A stretch of DNA of 58,907 bases from QHXQ01 sp038322995 (GCA_038322995.1 JBBQGM010000017.1:1-58907); one strand, 5' to 3'. Shown: positions 15,906 to 24,847, counted from the first letter of the stretch. Numbers and translations are program-made. The notes: generated by a model not told the origin, from the sequence alone.

Positions 15906-17192
15906 CTATGGCTTCGGCGCAACGGCCGGCAGTTGAAATTGTGCGTCGTCAACCGGCGCGTTGAACTTGATCTCGGTGAACTTGCGCGTGGAATTGGCGC
16001 GCGGCGTCACGGTCGAGATGACGATGGTGTAGGGCACTTGCACGCCTTCGACGGGGTGATAGTCGCTGAAATCCCACTGCTCCGGTATTGGGCCGACCAC
16101 GGTGGTTGTCAGGCGCAAGCGGCGCACGAGTAGCCCCGATTCCTGATCGAAGTAGAACTTTTCGATGATGCCCGGTGCGGGTGCATTGGTGATAATGTTG
16201 GCGGGGCGGTCGCCGATTCGTTCGGGGCGCGTCGTGCGCATGGTCTGTGTGGCCACGCCGAGTTGGATGAGTTCGTAGATGCCGGTAGCATGCCGCAGAC
16301 CGTCAAGTTCTTCGGACGTCATGACGCGCCGATCCTGCGCACTGACTAGCCAGCCCTGCGCGCCGTTGTAGCCCTGCACATCGTTGCCGCCCTGCGCCGT
16401 GCCGACCAGCGCCTGAAACTTGTCCGGCCCTTTCATCGTGACCTCGTAGGCCGATTCGCGGCCGAGGCCGGTGCGCGTGCCCTTCATGCTGCGCGTCTGC
16501 ACCTTGGCGACCGCGTCGCGCCCGCCCACCGCCGCGATGTATTTATCGATCAACTGCTGCGGACTGGGACGCGGCGGGGGCGTGGGGCGCGGTGTCGCGC
16601 CGGGCGGGCCGGCGGGCGGAGTGCCGACAGGGCCGGCGGGCGACGTGCCCGGCCCGCCTTGTCCGCCGGGGCCTGCCGGTGTGCCCTGTCCGCCACCACG
16701 ACCGGGGCCGACGCCGCCCCCGAGTGCGGGCACGGCGAGCGGCAAGGCAGGCGTGTTAGCCGGATGGTTCGAGCCACGATGGCAGGTGTAGCACGAGACC
16801 TGATCGTTGCCAATGTCCAGTTTGTTCGACTGGTTGATGCCCATTGTCATCTGGATCATGCGCCGCGCCGTCTGCTTCTCTTCCTTGGCATCGCTCGCAA
16901 AGTCCAAGTGTACGACGCCGGTCTTCTCGTCGCGCGTGGGCGCGTGGCAGAAGTCGCAGCCGACGCCGAGCGAGGCGTTGATGTAGTTCATCAATGGGAT
17001 GAGTTGCGCTTCAGGCAGGCCCTTCAAGACCTGTATGTTCCGGTGGTTCTGTTCGACGAGCGCGCCCGCCGCCGCCGGCTGTGGCCCTTGCGCGCTGACG
17101 CGCGTGCTGCGTGTCCAATGGCTGAGGCTAAGCGCGAGGGCGGCGCAGATAACGAGGAGTTTGACGACACGGACAGTGCTTCGCTGCGACAT
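15906..17192 (-). CDS. Exported dihaem cytochrome (photosynthetic reaction-centre cytochrome-like) with C-terminal lipoprotein-sorting-like domain
   Basis: A 428-residue periplasmic protein. A signal peptide (about 1-35) is followed by a cytochrome domain with two CxxCH motifs: CDFCH at 79-83 and CYTCHRG at 134-140. The spacing and the NIQVLKGLP...M..I...LGVGC pattern match CytoC_RC (PF02276), which is common in non-phototrophic Acidobacteriota. A Gly/Pro linker (about 155-215) leads to a beta-rich domain (220-428, AVGGRDAVAKVQT...SMKGT) like outer-membrane lipoprotein-sorting proteins. The ATG at 17192 was preferred to a TTG at 17213. Role: probably electron transfer; not a sign of photosynthesis. 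Confidence 0.85.
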   Translation of the reverse strand: MSQRSTVRVVKLLVICAALALSLSHWTRSTRVSAQGPQPAAAGALVEQNHRNIQVLKGLPEAQLIPLMNYINASLGVGCDFCHAPTRDEKTGVVHLDFASDAKEEKQTARRMIQMTMGINQSNKLDIGNDQVSCYTCHRGSNHPANTPALPLAVPALGGGVGPGRGGGQGTPAGPGGQGGPGTSPAGPVGTPPAGPPGATPRPTPPPRPSPQQLIDKYIAAVGGRDAVAKVQTRSMKGTRTGLGRESAYEVTMKGPDKFQALVGTAQGGNDVQGYNGAQGWLVSAQDRRVMTSEELDGLRHATGIYELIQLGVATQTMRTTRPERIGDRPANIITNAPAPGIIEKFYFDQESGLLVRRLRLTTTVVGPIPEQWDFSDYHPVEGVQVPYTIVISTVTPRANSTRKFTEIKFNAPVDDAQFQLPAVAPKP

Positions 17193-17410
17193 AAGAGCGC
17201 GAGTTCCTTTCAACTGTGAAGCGGACGAAATCAGGAAAACTTTGGGGCCGCCGCGTACTTTAGCGCAAAACTGCCGAGTGCGCCATGCAACCCGGCAGCC
17301 GGCCTTTTGGAATCTTTACTGACCGGCCGCTTGCGCGCAGCAGGCCAATGCAAACGCGGCCCGATCAAGCCAATACTCATCGTGCCGCGTTCAATGTCTA
17401 TCGCTGCTTG

Positions 17411-18727
17411 TTAACCTTGCTTGTCCGGGCGCGGCTTGAACTGCATCAAGCCCTCGACGGTTTTGTAAATCTGGAGATACATCTGCGTCTCGCGCGGGAT
17501 GAGCGTGCGCCACGCTGTGCCGCCGCGCCGGATGTAGCCGGGGAGTTTGGCCGGGTTCGAGTTGTAACCGGCGGCGAGAATTTCTGCTTGCGTCGCCGTG
17601 CCGGTTGAGAGCGCGGCGCTGATGTCCGGGTCAAGCACGAGATCGTTCCACGTGTCTTGCATGTAGAGCAGCATCGCTTCGAGCGCGTTACCGTGGTTGC
17701 GCATGCCGGCGACGAAATCCGGGTTGAGGCCGACGTTGGCGTGGCGTTGCCGGATCATCTGGTACGTCCAGGGGATCATCTGCACCATGCCGCCCGCGCC
17801 CGCGACGCTGACCGAATAGCGATACGTGTCCAACTCATTCAGCGCATAGAGCGCATAAATTTCCTCGAACAATGGCACGCGGCTCTCGCGCCGAAAGCGA
17901 TCATGATCGACGTGCTCGACGAGGCATAGCCGCTCGGCCACGTCCAGCATCAGCGGCGTGATCGTCACACCCTTATCTTTCAGCCGCTTCGCCGCCAGAT
18001 TGATCATCGTATGCACGTAAGCCTGCCCGGTCTTGACTAGCTCAGGCGAGAGCAGCGCCGGGTGCGCGGACGTGTAATAGGCCGTCTCGCTGTAGCGGCC
18101 GAACTTTTCAATCGGGTATTCGACGAGGAGCGGCGCGAACTGCCGGCCCGCCAGATCGGCGACGATGACGGCCGTGTTGACGTAGTTTGGGCGCACGATC
18201 CGCACGCGCAAGAGCGTGCCGAGCGAAGAGGTGAGCGTCGTCTCGAACCCTTGCGTCAGAAACGTCTGCTTCGGCAACGTGAGCAGGTGTATTTGCCCGC
18301 TATCGGGATCAAGCGCGGCGAGCGTGACGAAATTGAACGAACTGTTCATCGCGCTCGGGCGCACGCGCGTCTTGAGCGCCCGCGTCGCCTCCGCGATGTG
18401 CGCGCGGACTTTGCCGGCGGACAGAGGGCGCACGGGCTGCAACGGCGCAAGCGCAACTAAGACCGGCGCGGGGGTGACGACGGGCGCAGTCATGATCACG
18501 TCTGGCACAGTCAAAGTATTCGACGCGGCGGGCTGTTGTGGCACGACGACCGGCGGCGCGACTGTCGGGCTGACTGTGGGCGTTTGCGCTTGGGTGGGTT
18601 GTTGTTGCGGTGTGGACGTGACCATGCGTGGGCGTGTCACGGGCGCGGGCGACCCGTTTGGCGTCTGCGCGTGTACCAACGCGGGCGCAAGCACAAGCAG
18701 GAAAAGTGCGACCCTTCTTGTCTTCAT
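17411..18727 (-). CDS. Exported lytic transglycosylase-like (SLT/lysozyme fold) protein
   Basis: A 438-residue protein with a clear signal peptide (MKTRRVALFLLVLAPALVHA) and a Pro/Thr/Gln-rich stretch (about 22-95). The C-terminal domain (about 270-420) carries transglycosylase-like motifs: EEIYALYALNELDTYR, AGAGGMVQMIPWTYQ (like GAxGLMQxxP in SLT domains) and AGYNSNPAKLPGYI. A catalytic glutamate is likely in EEIYALY but not certain. It would act on peptidoglycan in the periplasm. About 150 bases with nothing recognisable separate it from the upstream gene. Confidence 0.72.
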   Translation of the reverse strand: MKTRRVALFLLVLAPALVHAQTPNGSPAPVTRPRMVTSTPQQQPTQAQTPTVSPTVAPPVVVPQQPAASNTLTVPDVIMTAPVVTPAPVLVALAPLQPVRPLSAGKVRAHIAEATRALKTRVRPSAMNSSFNFVTLAALDPDSGQIHLLTLPKQTFLTQGFETTLTSSLGTLLRVRIVRPNYVNTAVIVADLAGRQFAPLLVEYPIEKFGRYSETAYYTSAHPALLSPELVKTGQAYVHTMINLAAKRLKDKGVTITPLMLDVAERLCLVEHVDHDRFRRESRVPLFEEIYALYALNELDTYRYSVSVAGAGGMVQMIPWTYQMIRQRHANVGLNPDFVAGMRNHGNALEAMLLYMQDTWNDLVLDPDISAALSTGTATQAEILAAGYNSNPAKLPGYIRRGGTAWRTLIPRETQMYLQIYKTVEGLMQFKPRPDKQG

Positions 18728-18879
18728 AATTTATGGCAACCTTCTTGGACTGAAATGGCGTGTCGGGGGAGCAAGCCTCTCTAAGATTCGCGCGCACGGC
18801 AGCGAGTTGTCAACTAAAGAAACACTGAAGGATGAACTATGAATGAAAGATAGCATCCTATTTATCCTTCATCATTGCG

Positions 18880-20298
18880 CTAAATCTCCCGCAGGCTGCC
18901 CGTGACTGCGCTGGCGGCCGAAGCGGCCAGTTCGCGTAGCGCGCCAGTTTTGGCCAACCGGAAGCGTGTGGCGACCAACTGCGCGACGTTCAAACCGAGA
19001 CTCGCGTCGAGCGGCCATAGTGCTTCGTTGAGCGCTGTCTGCGCCACCTGCGCAAACGCTTGTTGCAGTTCCGCCGCAACCGACTCCATACCTTCGATGA
19101 ACAGCACGTCCGCAGCCGGCCCGCCGTGCGCACGTCGCCGCGCTTGTTCGCGCAGACGTTGCCGCACCTCTTCGTGAATCTTACCCGTCGCGATAAGCAC
19201 CAGATGCGCCGCGCCTGCCTTTGTCTGCTCATCAAGCGCATGCCGCGCGTCTGCCGCCGTCCAGTCGCCATCACGCAAGAGGAACAAGAACGTTGCGCCG
19301 CACAGGTGCGTCATGGCCAGCGACTCGCCCGCGCCCGACACAGGGCGCGTGCTGATCTGCCTATCCGGTAGACCGAGCTTAATGAGGAGCGCGCGCAAGT
19401 GCGTCGTCAACCATGAACCGTCTTGCAACAATGTGGTGGTGAGCGCGGTCGGCACGGTGATCTCGGCTGCCTTCTCGTCGGTGATGGCTGCGCCGCATGC
19501 GCTACAGATGGCGCTACTCGCGTGCAACATGTTGAGCGCATCGGGTGAAGGCAAGCGGAAGAGCGCGCGGCCGTCTTTGCGACAACTGACTAAAATCTCA
19601 CGTTTGACCAAGCCCACTTCCGCCAGCCGCTCCAACAGCAACTCGGACACGTCCGCGCCCGCGCCTCCGATCAGCGCCGCGCCGCCACGCCCCTGTTGCT
19701 GCACCTCAACGAGGCTACGCAAAACTTCTCGCGCTTCCGTGTTCTCCAACATGCTGGCCACGCGCAACCAGTCGGCGACCATCGTGCCGCGTCCATTCTG
19801 TGGCGCACCCGCCACCTCGGCCGCGAAGCGCATGAAACTCTCCGGTGCAGTCGCTGTTTGTGCTTGCCACTCGGTTTCAACCAGCGCGCTCGCGGCCTTC
19901 AGGTTGCTAAAACCGCGCGCCGCTTCGAGCGCCTCAGAGACGTTGCGGCAGAAGGCAGCAAGCAACTGCTGCGGTTCGAGGGTCTCCGATTCGTAGATAA
20001 TGCCCGCGCGCACGCCCATTGCCTCCTCATCGTTGAAGATCAGGAAGTGGAGGCAATCTGCGGAGCAGAACAGGTCGCCGCGCACGTAAGCTGCTTCGCC
20101 GGCCGCTTCGGTTGTGCCGACGAGCGCGCGCTCTAATTCCTGTGCGCGCTGCGCGTCTGGCAGGGCGAGGTCGTAAGCGTGCAGCCGGGCCGAGCGGATA
20201 AGTGGCAGCAGTCCTTTCGCTTGCAGTTGTTCGAGCAGCGGTGTGCGGCTCGCAAGTTCTACCTCATGCGCGAGGCTCTGTGTGGCAACGAACAGCAT
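18880..20298 (-). CDS. Hypothetical protein with a CxxC zinc-ribbon-like motif
   Basis: A 472-residue soluble protein that I do not recognise. It starts at an ATG preceded by AAAGGAG. There is no signal peptide or membrane segment. A CSACG motif near residue 270 could be half of a zinc site, with another Cys pair (FCSADC) near residue 77. The sequence is Ala/Leu-rich and helical. It stands alone between the transglycosylase-like gene and the cassette island. Confidence 0.75.
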   Translation of the reverse strand: MLFVATQSLAHEVELASRTPLLEQLQAKGLLPLIRSARLHAYDLALPDAQRAQELERALVGTTEAAGEAAYVRGDLFCSADCLHFLIFNDEEAMGVRAGIIYESETLEPQQLLAAFCRNVSEALEAARGFSNLKAASALVETEWQAQTATAPESFMRFAAEVAGAPQNGRGTMVADWLRVASMLENTEAREVLRSLVEVQQQGRGGAALIGGAGADVSELLLERLAEVGLVKREILVSCRKDGRALFRLPSPDALNMLHASSAICSACGAAITDEKAAEITVPTALTTTLLQDGSWLTTHLRALLIKLGLPDRQISTRPVSGAGESLAMTHLCGATFLFLLRDGDWTAADARHALDEQTKAGAAHLVLIATGKIHEEVRQRLREQARRRAHGGPAADVLFIEGMESVAAELQQAFAQVAQTALNEALWPLDASLGLNVAQLVATRFRLAKTGALRELAASAASAVTGSLREI

Positions 20299-20375
20299 CG
20301 CGGTTCACTCCTTTCTTTGGGCGCGCATGCTATCACGATAGGGACTGTACCTGCCAAGCTCTCATTTTTATTTAT

Positions 20376-20480
20376 GAGTTCAAGCCGCAAAAGCTCATCT
20401 CCTGGATTCAACGCTGATAAAGCCAAGTCTCGCGCATGATAGCCACGCTATTCGCGCTCCGGTTGAATGAGTTGTTATGC
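20376..20480 (-). other. attC-like recombination site 2
   Basis: Minus strand: R'' core GCATAAC (20480-20474), then AACTCATTCAACCGG as the L'' side. The L' side may be GGCTTGAACTC (20386-20376), which pairs with TTCAACC leaving one extra base, the extrahelical base expected in attC. A GTTRRRY core is missing at that end; the alternative core GTTGAAT at 20412-20406 would make a 75-base site. The right end is therefore uncertain. The stop codon of the upstream cassette gene overlaps the R'' core. Confidence 0.6.
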
Positions 20481-21044
20481 GGCGTCTTCAGCACTGAATT
20501 GCTTTCCGAGTTCGCCAAGCGTCACCAAGGTAGCAATTCCACCATCTAAGTAATCCAAGGTTATCTCGTGATGCTCCACGTCTTTTGATGCAACACATTC
20601 ACGGACTATAGTCACCTGAAGATCTCTTTAATAAGCATCTATTGCTGCTGTTCGAATGCAGGCGTGGGTATTGACACCGGCAAGAATAAGCGAATCCGTC
20701 TCAAGTTCCTGAAGCAACAACTCCAAATCTGTACCGTAGAACATGCTATATCTTTTTTTGACTATCTCAATATCCGAATCGTAACGTACCAACTCATCGA
20801 GAATAAGCGGGCCAGGCGTGCCCTTGATAAACATTCGGATCTGTTCCCTTTTCATGTCCAAAAACGCATCGCTTAGATCGGGCTCAAACTCCTGGCGAAC
20901 CCATATTACCGGGCATCCCTTTGCACGTGCTAAAGCTGTCAAGTGATTTATGGATGAACAGAGTGCTGCGCGCATTCGGTCTAGCTCGGCATGACCGAAA
21001 CAATCGTTAAGCATATCTATCACAAAAATAGCGGGTCGTCCCAT
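20475..21044 (-). pseudogene. Isochorismatase-family hydrolase gene with in-frame TAA
   Basis: ATG at 21044 with GGAGGG upstream. The first 138 codons give an isochorismatase-like cysteine hydrolase: catalytic Asp in FVIDMLNDCF, lysine in VKKRYSMFYGTDL, and nucleophile Cys in GVNTHACIRTAA. TAA at 20630-20628 ends this frame after AIDAY, where relatives continue with Q. The same frame then runs on as RDLQVTIVRECVASKDVEHH and closes with TAA at 20477-20475, giving a normal family length of about 189 residues. One C-to-T change (CAA to TAA) explains the break. It is a cassette gene, low in GC. Confidence 0.8.
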
Positions 21045-21067
21045 AATCCCTCCGAATTGTCAGAGTT

Positions 21068-21170
21068 GCATAACGCCCGAATTCAGCCCCCACGCAATTA
21101 ACACCGCCAGCGCCAAGTCTCGCGGATGATGGCAACGCTATTCGCGCTCCGGTTGAATGAGTTGTTAGAC
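21068..21170 (-). other. attC-like recombination site 1
   Basis: Minus strand, 103 bases: R'' core GTCTAAC (21170-21164) fits RYYYAAC; R' core GTTATGC (21074-21068) is one base off GTTRRRY. Inside, ATTCAACC on the left pairs with GGCTGAAT on the right with one mismatch. The R'' implies a cassette 5' end of GTTAGAC; ATAGAC occurs at the expected place before the next gene upstream. Confidence 0.7.
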
Positions 21171-21195
21171 GCACGGGGCAGCAAATTATTAAGCT

Positions 21196-22119
21196 CTATT
21201 TATTCTCGGCAAGCAAATGTAACTTATTCAAGGTGTCGCCGTCTGGTATATTTTCAGGCACAAGAAATCTTATCTCCTCCATTCCATCAGGCTTACTTAG
21301 AACTAGAACGCGAAACGCGAAACTGCCCGTTGGCAAATCAAAGTTAAAATTTGCTTCTTTTCCAATTACTCGATCATTCTCGGAATATACATTTAGGGCC
21401 AAAGCTTTGCTAGTATACAAAAGAGTCGAGAACTCTACTGGAACTATTAGACCTGTAATCTGGACTTGCTCACCATTAATCATCATATCCAGCAACCCAT
21501 CATAACGGAAATCAAAGCGAGTTTTTAAGTTGTCCGAAAGGTTACATGGATAGGGGCTAACTTGCTTAATAACGAAATCTTGAATGCTTTGATAATCATC
21601 CTCGATTGCTAATTTAAACCATATATTCGGCAAGAGAATTTGAACATTACCATGCGAATCATTAGGGTCGGCAGGCTTGATCTCAATGCGGCCAACCACC
21701 TTAATCTGTTGAGCAATATAATTAAACCCCTGAACTCTGAAATCTGAGCCAATATCAGTAATCTTTTTCACGGTACGAAGGATTATCCCTGCTCTCTCTG
21801 CAAAATCCTTTGCACCCTCGGCAAATCCTGTTGTTGATACAGCAATCACCTGCTGAAAATTGAATCTCGCTTTGCGCCCGACTAACTGCTCTATCCATGC
21901 TCCGGGAGCCGGGCCATCTGATGGACGGTCTCTACATTCAATGAGCCATCTGATTGAGGATGAGCCTAACCTTCCAGTAATAACAATATCAAACTCGGCT
22001 ATCTGAATTCCATCTTCATTGAAGACTCGTTCATTCAAATCAACATTGAAGCCTTCTGGGAGAAGATGCTGCTCTATTTCTTTAATCAGTTGCTCAAGCT
22101 GTTTGCCTGGATTTTTCAT
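21196..22119 (-). CDS. Restriction endonuclease-like (PD-(D/E)xK, Mrr-type) cassette protein
   Basis: A 307-residue protein starting ATG 22119 (a TTG at 22131 is possible). The N-terminal half resembles Mrr-like nuclease domains: EQLIKEIEQHLLPEGF, a core EFDIVITG (metal-binding Asp) and WLIECRDRPS, where ECR takes the place of ExK. GAWIEQLVGRKARF and VIAVSTTGF complete the fold. The C-terminal half is beta-rich and unrecognised. GC content is near 40%, far below the neighbours. It is the cassette gene upstream of attC-like site 1; a stand-alone nuclease in a cassette could be a defence gene. Confidence 0.75.
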   Translation of the reverse strand: MKNPGKQLEQLIKEIEQHLLPEGFNVDLNERVFNEDGIQIAEFDIVITGRLGSSSIRWLIECRDRPSDGPAPGAWIEQLVGRKARFNFQQVIAVSTTGFAEGAKDFAERAGIILRTVKKITDIGSDFRVQGFNYIAQQIKVVGRIEIKPADPNDSHGNVQILLPNIWFKLAIEDDYQSIQDFVIKQVSPYPCNLSDNLKTRFDFRYDGLLDMMINGEQVQITGLIVPVEFSTLLYTSKALALNVYSENDRVIGKEANFNFDLPTGSFAFRVLVLSKPDGMEEIRFLVPENIPDGDTLNKLHLLAENK

Positions 22120-22263
22120 TTTTCGTAACAAGCAGTACGTCTATAGCGATTCTCACTCGGATGCGTACAAACTGAATGAGCAAAGTGTCAGGCCATTCAA
22201 AGCGATCTTGAGCCAAGTCCATTTAGTGGTAGTCGCACTCATGTGAGAACCGCTATAATTACT

Positions 22264-22328
22264 GATTATGCTACGCGCAGCATGATAACCCCATCATGCC
22301 ACGTATTATCGCCGCGTGCAGCATAATC
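22264..22328 (-). terminator. Nested hairpin at the 3' end of the pyr operon
   Basis: GATTATGCT/AGCATAATC at the outer ends plus ACGCG/CGCGT with a two-base bulge form a 14-bp stem; CATGAT (22281-22286) and ATCATG (22293-22298) form an inner hairpin. It begins 17 bases after the pyrC stop. No clear U run follows, so termination is inferred from position. Confidence 0.5.
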
Positions 22329-22344
22329 CCGCTATCTCAGGCAG

Positions 22345-23655
22345 CTATGAATTCACCTGCGTGGTCATGTCAGCGCGTTGAAAGACGAGGCGGCCGGCGA
22401 CGATGGTGGCGACGGGTGCGCCGCGTAGTGTCCAACCGTCGAAGGGCGTGTTGCGGCTCTGTGATTTGGAGTGGGCGGCGTTGAATGTCCAGGCGCGGTC
22501 GGGGTCGAGGATCGTCACATCGCCCCATGCGCCGGGGCGGAGCGTGCCGCGCTCGGCGAGGCTGAAGATGCGCGCGGGATTGACGGCGCAGAGTTCGACG
22601 AGGCGGGCGAGACCGATGAGACCGGTGTGGACGAGGCGGTCGAGCGCGAGGGCGACGGCCGTTTCGAGGCCGGTGATACCGTTGGGCGCGTGATCGTATT
22701 CGAGCGCCTTCTCGTCCGCGTGGTGCGGCGCGTGGTCGGTGGCGATGGCGTCAATCGTGCCGTCGGCGATGGCGGCGAGGATCGCTGCGAGATGCTCTTC
22801 GCTGCGGAGTGGCGGGCACATCTTCGTGTTCGTGTCGTAGCCTTCGACCGCCGCGTCCGTCAGCGTGAAGTGATGCGGCGCGACTTCGCACGTAACTTGC
22901 AGCCCGCGCTCTTTCGCGCGCCGCACGGCTTCGAGTGCGCCGCGCGTGGAGACGTGCGCGAGATGCAGCCGCGCGCCCGTTAACTCGGCGAGCGCGCAGT
23001 CGCGCACGGCGTCCAACTCTTCCGCCAACGCCGGCTGCCCGCGCAAGCCCAGACGCAACGACCACTGCCCTTCGTGCATCACGCCGCCCGCCGCGAGCGT
23101 GCGCTCCTCGCAATGATCCATCACGGGCAGATCGAAGCCGCGCGCGTACTCCATCGCGCGGCGCATCATGCCTGCGCTTGGCACTGATTGGCCGTCGTCC
23201 GTCACGGCGATGATGCCGGCGCGTTGCATCTCGCCCATCTCGGCGAGTTCCTTGCCCTGCGAGCCTTTAGTGATCGCGCCGACGGGAAAGACGTGCGCCA
23301 GCCCGGCCGCCTGCGCTTGCTCGATGATGAAGCGCGTGACGGCCGGGTTGTCGTTCACCGGGTCGGTGTTCGGCATCGCGCACACGCTCGTCCAACCACC
23401 CGCGACCGCCGCCAACGCGCCCGCCGCAATCGTCTCCTTGTACTCCTGTCCCGGCTCGCGCAGATGCGTGTGCAAATCTATAAAGCCGGGCGCGACGACG
23501 AGGCCGGTCGCGTCGAAGACTTCAGCGCCTTCAGGCACACCGTCCGCGCGGTCGAGCAACGCCGCGACGCGCCCGTCTGCGAGCAGCAAATTCTTGCCGC
23601 CGTTGATCCCTTGCGTGGGATCGATCAAGTAGCCGTTGGCGATTAAGAGTCTCAT
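22345..23655 (-). CDS. pyrC: Dihydroorotase
   Basis: A 436-residue amidohydrolase, class I dihydroorotase, third step of pyrimidine synthesis. Metal-site motifs are all present: DLHTHLREPG near residue 58, the lysine-to-be-carboxylated region replaced by the usual ITKG/DDG pattern, DHCEE, LHLAHVST, EVAPHHF and ATDHAPHH. The start ATG at 23655 lies four bases after the pyrB stop, so the two are coupled. The stem-loop downstream probably ends the operon. Confidence 0.97.
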   Translation of the reverse strand: MRLLIANGYLIDPTQGINGGKNLLLADGRVAALLDRADGVPEGAEVFDATGLVVAPGFIDLHTHLREPGQEYKETIAAGALAAVAGGWTSVCAMPNTDPVNDNPAVTRFIIEQAQAAGLAHVFPVGAITKGSQGKELAEMGEMQRAGIIAVTDDGQSVPSAGMMRRAMEYARGFDLPVMDHCEERTLAAGGVMHEGQWSLRLGLRGQPALAEELDAVRDCALAELTGARLHLAHVSTRGALEAVRRAKERGLQVTCEVAPHHFTLTDAAVEGYDTNTKMCPPLRSEEHLAAILAAIADGTIDAIATDHAPHHADEKALEYDHAPNGITGLETAVALALDRLVHTGLIGLARLVELCAVNPARIFSLAERGTLRPGAWGDVTILDPDRAWTFNAAHSKSQSRNTPFDGWTLRGAPVATIVAGRLVFQRADMTTQVNS

Positions 23656-23659
23656 AGTC

Positions 23660-24793
23660 TCAAACTTCAAACTCGAACTGACCGACGGTGAGCGGTTCGG
23701 CTGCCACTAATTTAGTCTCTTCTAATTTAATCGCTTCGTTGTGCGCCTTCGCCCGGCGCGTCTCCGGTGTGGAGGCTGACTCCGCGTCAGCTTGCTGCGT
23801 CGCCTGTGTCGCTGCGCCGCCCGCGAGCAAATAAAGCACGGCCATGCGGACGGCGAGACCGTTGGCCACTTGATCGAGTATGAGCGAGCGCGTGCCGTCG
23901 GCGACATCGGAAGCGATCTCGATGCCGCGATTCATCGGGCCGGGATGCATGACGATGGCGTCCGGCTTCGCCGCGCTCAGCCGCCTGCTATTGAGACCGT
24001 AATGCACGGCGTACTCGCGCAGAGACGGAAAGAAGGCCGCGTCCTGGCGCTCGCGTTGAATGCGCAAGACCATCACGACATCCGCATCTGCAACCGCCTC
24101 TTCAATCCGATTGGCTGTCCGCACCGCGCCGTCCGCAACCAACGTCGCAAGTTCCGGCGGCACGAGCGGGCCCGGCCCGGCGAGGCGGACACGCGCGCCG
24201 AGTTTCGTCAACAGGTGGAGATTTGAGCGCGCAACCCGCGAGTGCAGTATGTCGCCGAGGATGGCGACTTCAAGACCTTCAATGCGTCCTTTGTGTTGGC
24301 GGATCGTCATGGCATCTAGAAGCGCCTGCGTCGGATGCTCGTGTGCGCCGTCGCCCGCGTTGATGACCGCTACGCGGCAGATGCGCGCCAGCGCATGCGC
24401 CGCGCCCGCCGATGGATGGCGCAAGACGATAAAGTCCGGCGACATCGCTTCGAGGTTGCGCGCCGTGTCTAATAGCGTCTCGCCTTTGCTTACGCTCGAA
24501 GTCGCGGCGCTGATGTTAATGGTGTCGGCGGAGAGGCGTTTGCCGGCCAACTCGAACGAGGTGCGCGTGCGTGTGGAAGGCTCGAAGAAGAGATTGATGA
24601 CCGTGCGCCCGCGCAGCGTCGGCACTTTCTTGATCTCGCGTTGCGAGATAGCGCGGAACGTCTCCGCCGTATCCAGCACATGCACGATCTCCGCGGGCGC
24701 AAGTTCGCGTATGCCGAGCAGGTCTTTGCGCGCCAGACTCGCCCGCGCGGGCCCACCCGCCACCGCCTCTTCTCTTTCAACTTGCTGGCGCAT
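23660..24793 (-). CDS. pyrB: Aspartate carbamoyltransferase catalytic subunit
   Basis: A 377-residue ATCase. The carbamoyl-phosphate site FFEPSTRTRTSFE, the HPTQALLD motif and the aspartate loop region (RIQRER) are intact. The C-terminus carries about 50 extra low-complexity residues beyond the usual end (after VRMAVLYLLAG). Start ATG 24793 has GGAGAAG just upstream. No pyrI is present. A terminator-like hairpin stands between it and pyrR, and pyrC follows directly. Confidence 0.97.
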   Translation of the reverse strand: MRQQVEREEAVAGGPARASLARKDLLGIRELAPAEIVHVLDTAETFRAISQREIKKVPTLRGRTVINLFFEPSTRTRTSFELAGKRLSADTINISAATSSVSKGETLLDTARNLEAMSPDFIVLRHPSAGAAHALARICRVAVINAGDGAHEHPTQALLDAMTIRQHKGRIEGLEVAILGDILHSRVARSNLHLLTKLGARVRLAGPGPLVPPELATLVADGAVRTANRIEEAVADADVVMVLRIQRERQDAAFFPSLREYAVHYGLNSRRLSAAKPDAIVMHPGPMNRGIEIASDVADGTRSLILDQVANGLAVRMAVLYLLAGGAATQATQQADAESASTPETRRAKAHNEAIKLEETKLVAAEPLTVGQFEFEV

Positions 24794-24820
24794 TACTTCT
24801 CCGGCTCGTTCACAGATACT

Positions 24821-24847
24821 AAAAAGGCGACCCTGCAAGGTCGCCTT
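24821..24847 (-). terminator. Intrinsic terminator/attenuator between pyrR and pyrB
   Basis: Minus strand: AAGGCGACC (24847-24839), six-base loop, GGTCGCCTT (24832-24824) and a five-U run. It starts four bases after the pyrR stop. A second CGAAGGCGA copy lies just upstream (within the pyrR end) and could pair with the descending arm as an antiterminator. This matches the place where PyrR-type attenuation acts in Bacillus, though I cannot see a clear PyrR-binding loop. Confidence 0.8.

Larger units (their letters stand above)
20376..22143 (-). mobile_element. Two-cassette integron remnant (attC sites without integrase)
   Basis: On the minus strand the order is gene (21196-22119), attC-like site (21170-21068), gene (21044-20475), attC-like site (20480 to about 20376). 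The left halves of the two sites are almost identical over about 55 bases. Core sites are correctly paired: the second cassette begins at GTTATGC (21074-21068) and its own attC opens with the exact complement GCATAAC (20480-20474). Each gene starts about 20-25 bases after a core site. The genes are much poorer in GC than the flanks. No integrase gene is in the window. The 5' boundary near 22143 (ATAGAC, expected TTAGAC) is uncertain. Confidence 0.7.

Noticed and set aside
15906..17192. Evidence for photosynthesis from the reaction-centre-type cytochrome
   Set aside because: This cytochrome family is widespread in non-phototrophic Acidobacteriota and no reaction-centre gene is present.
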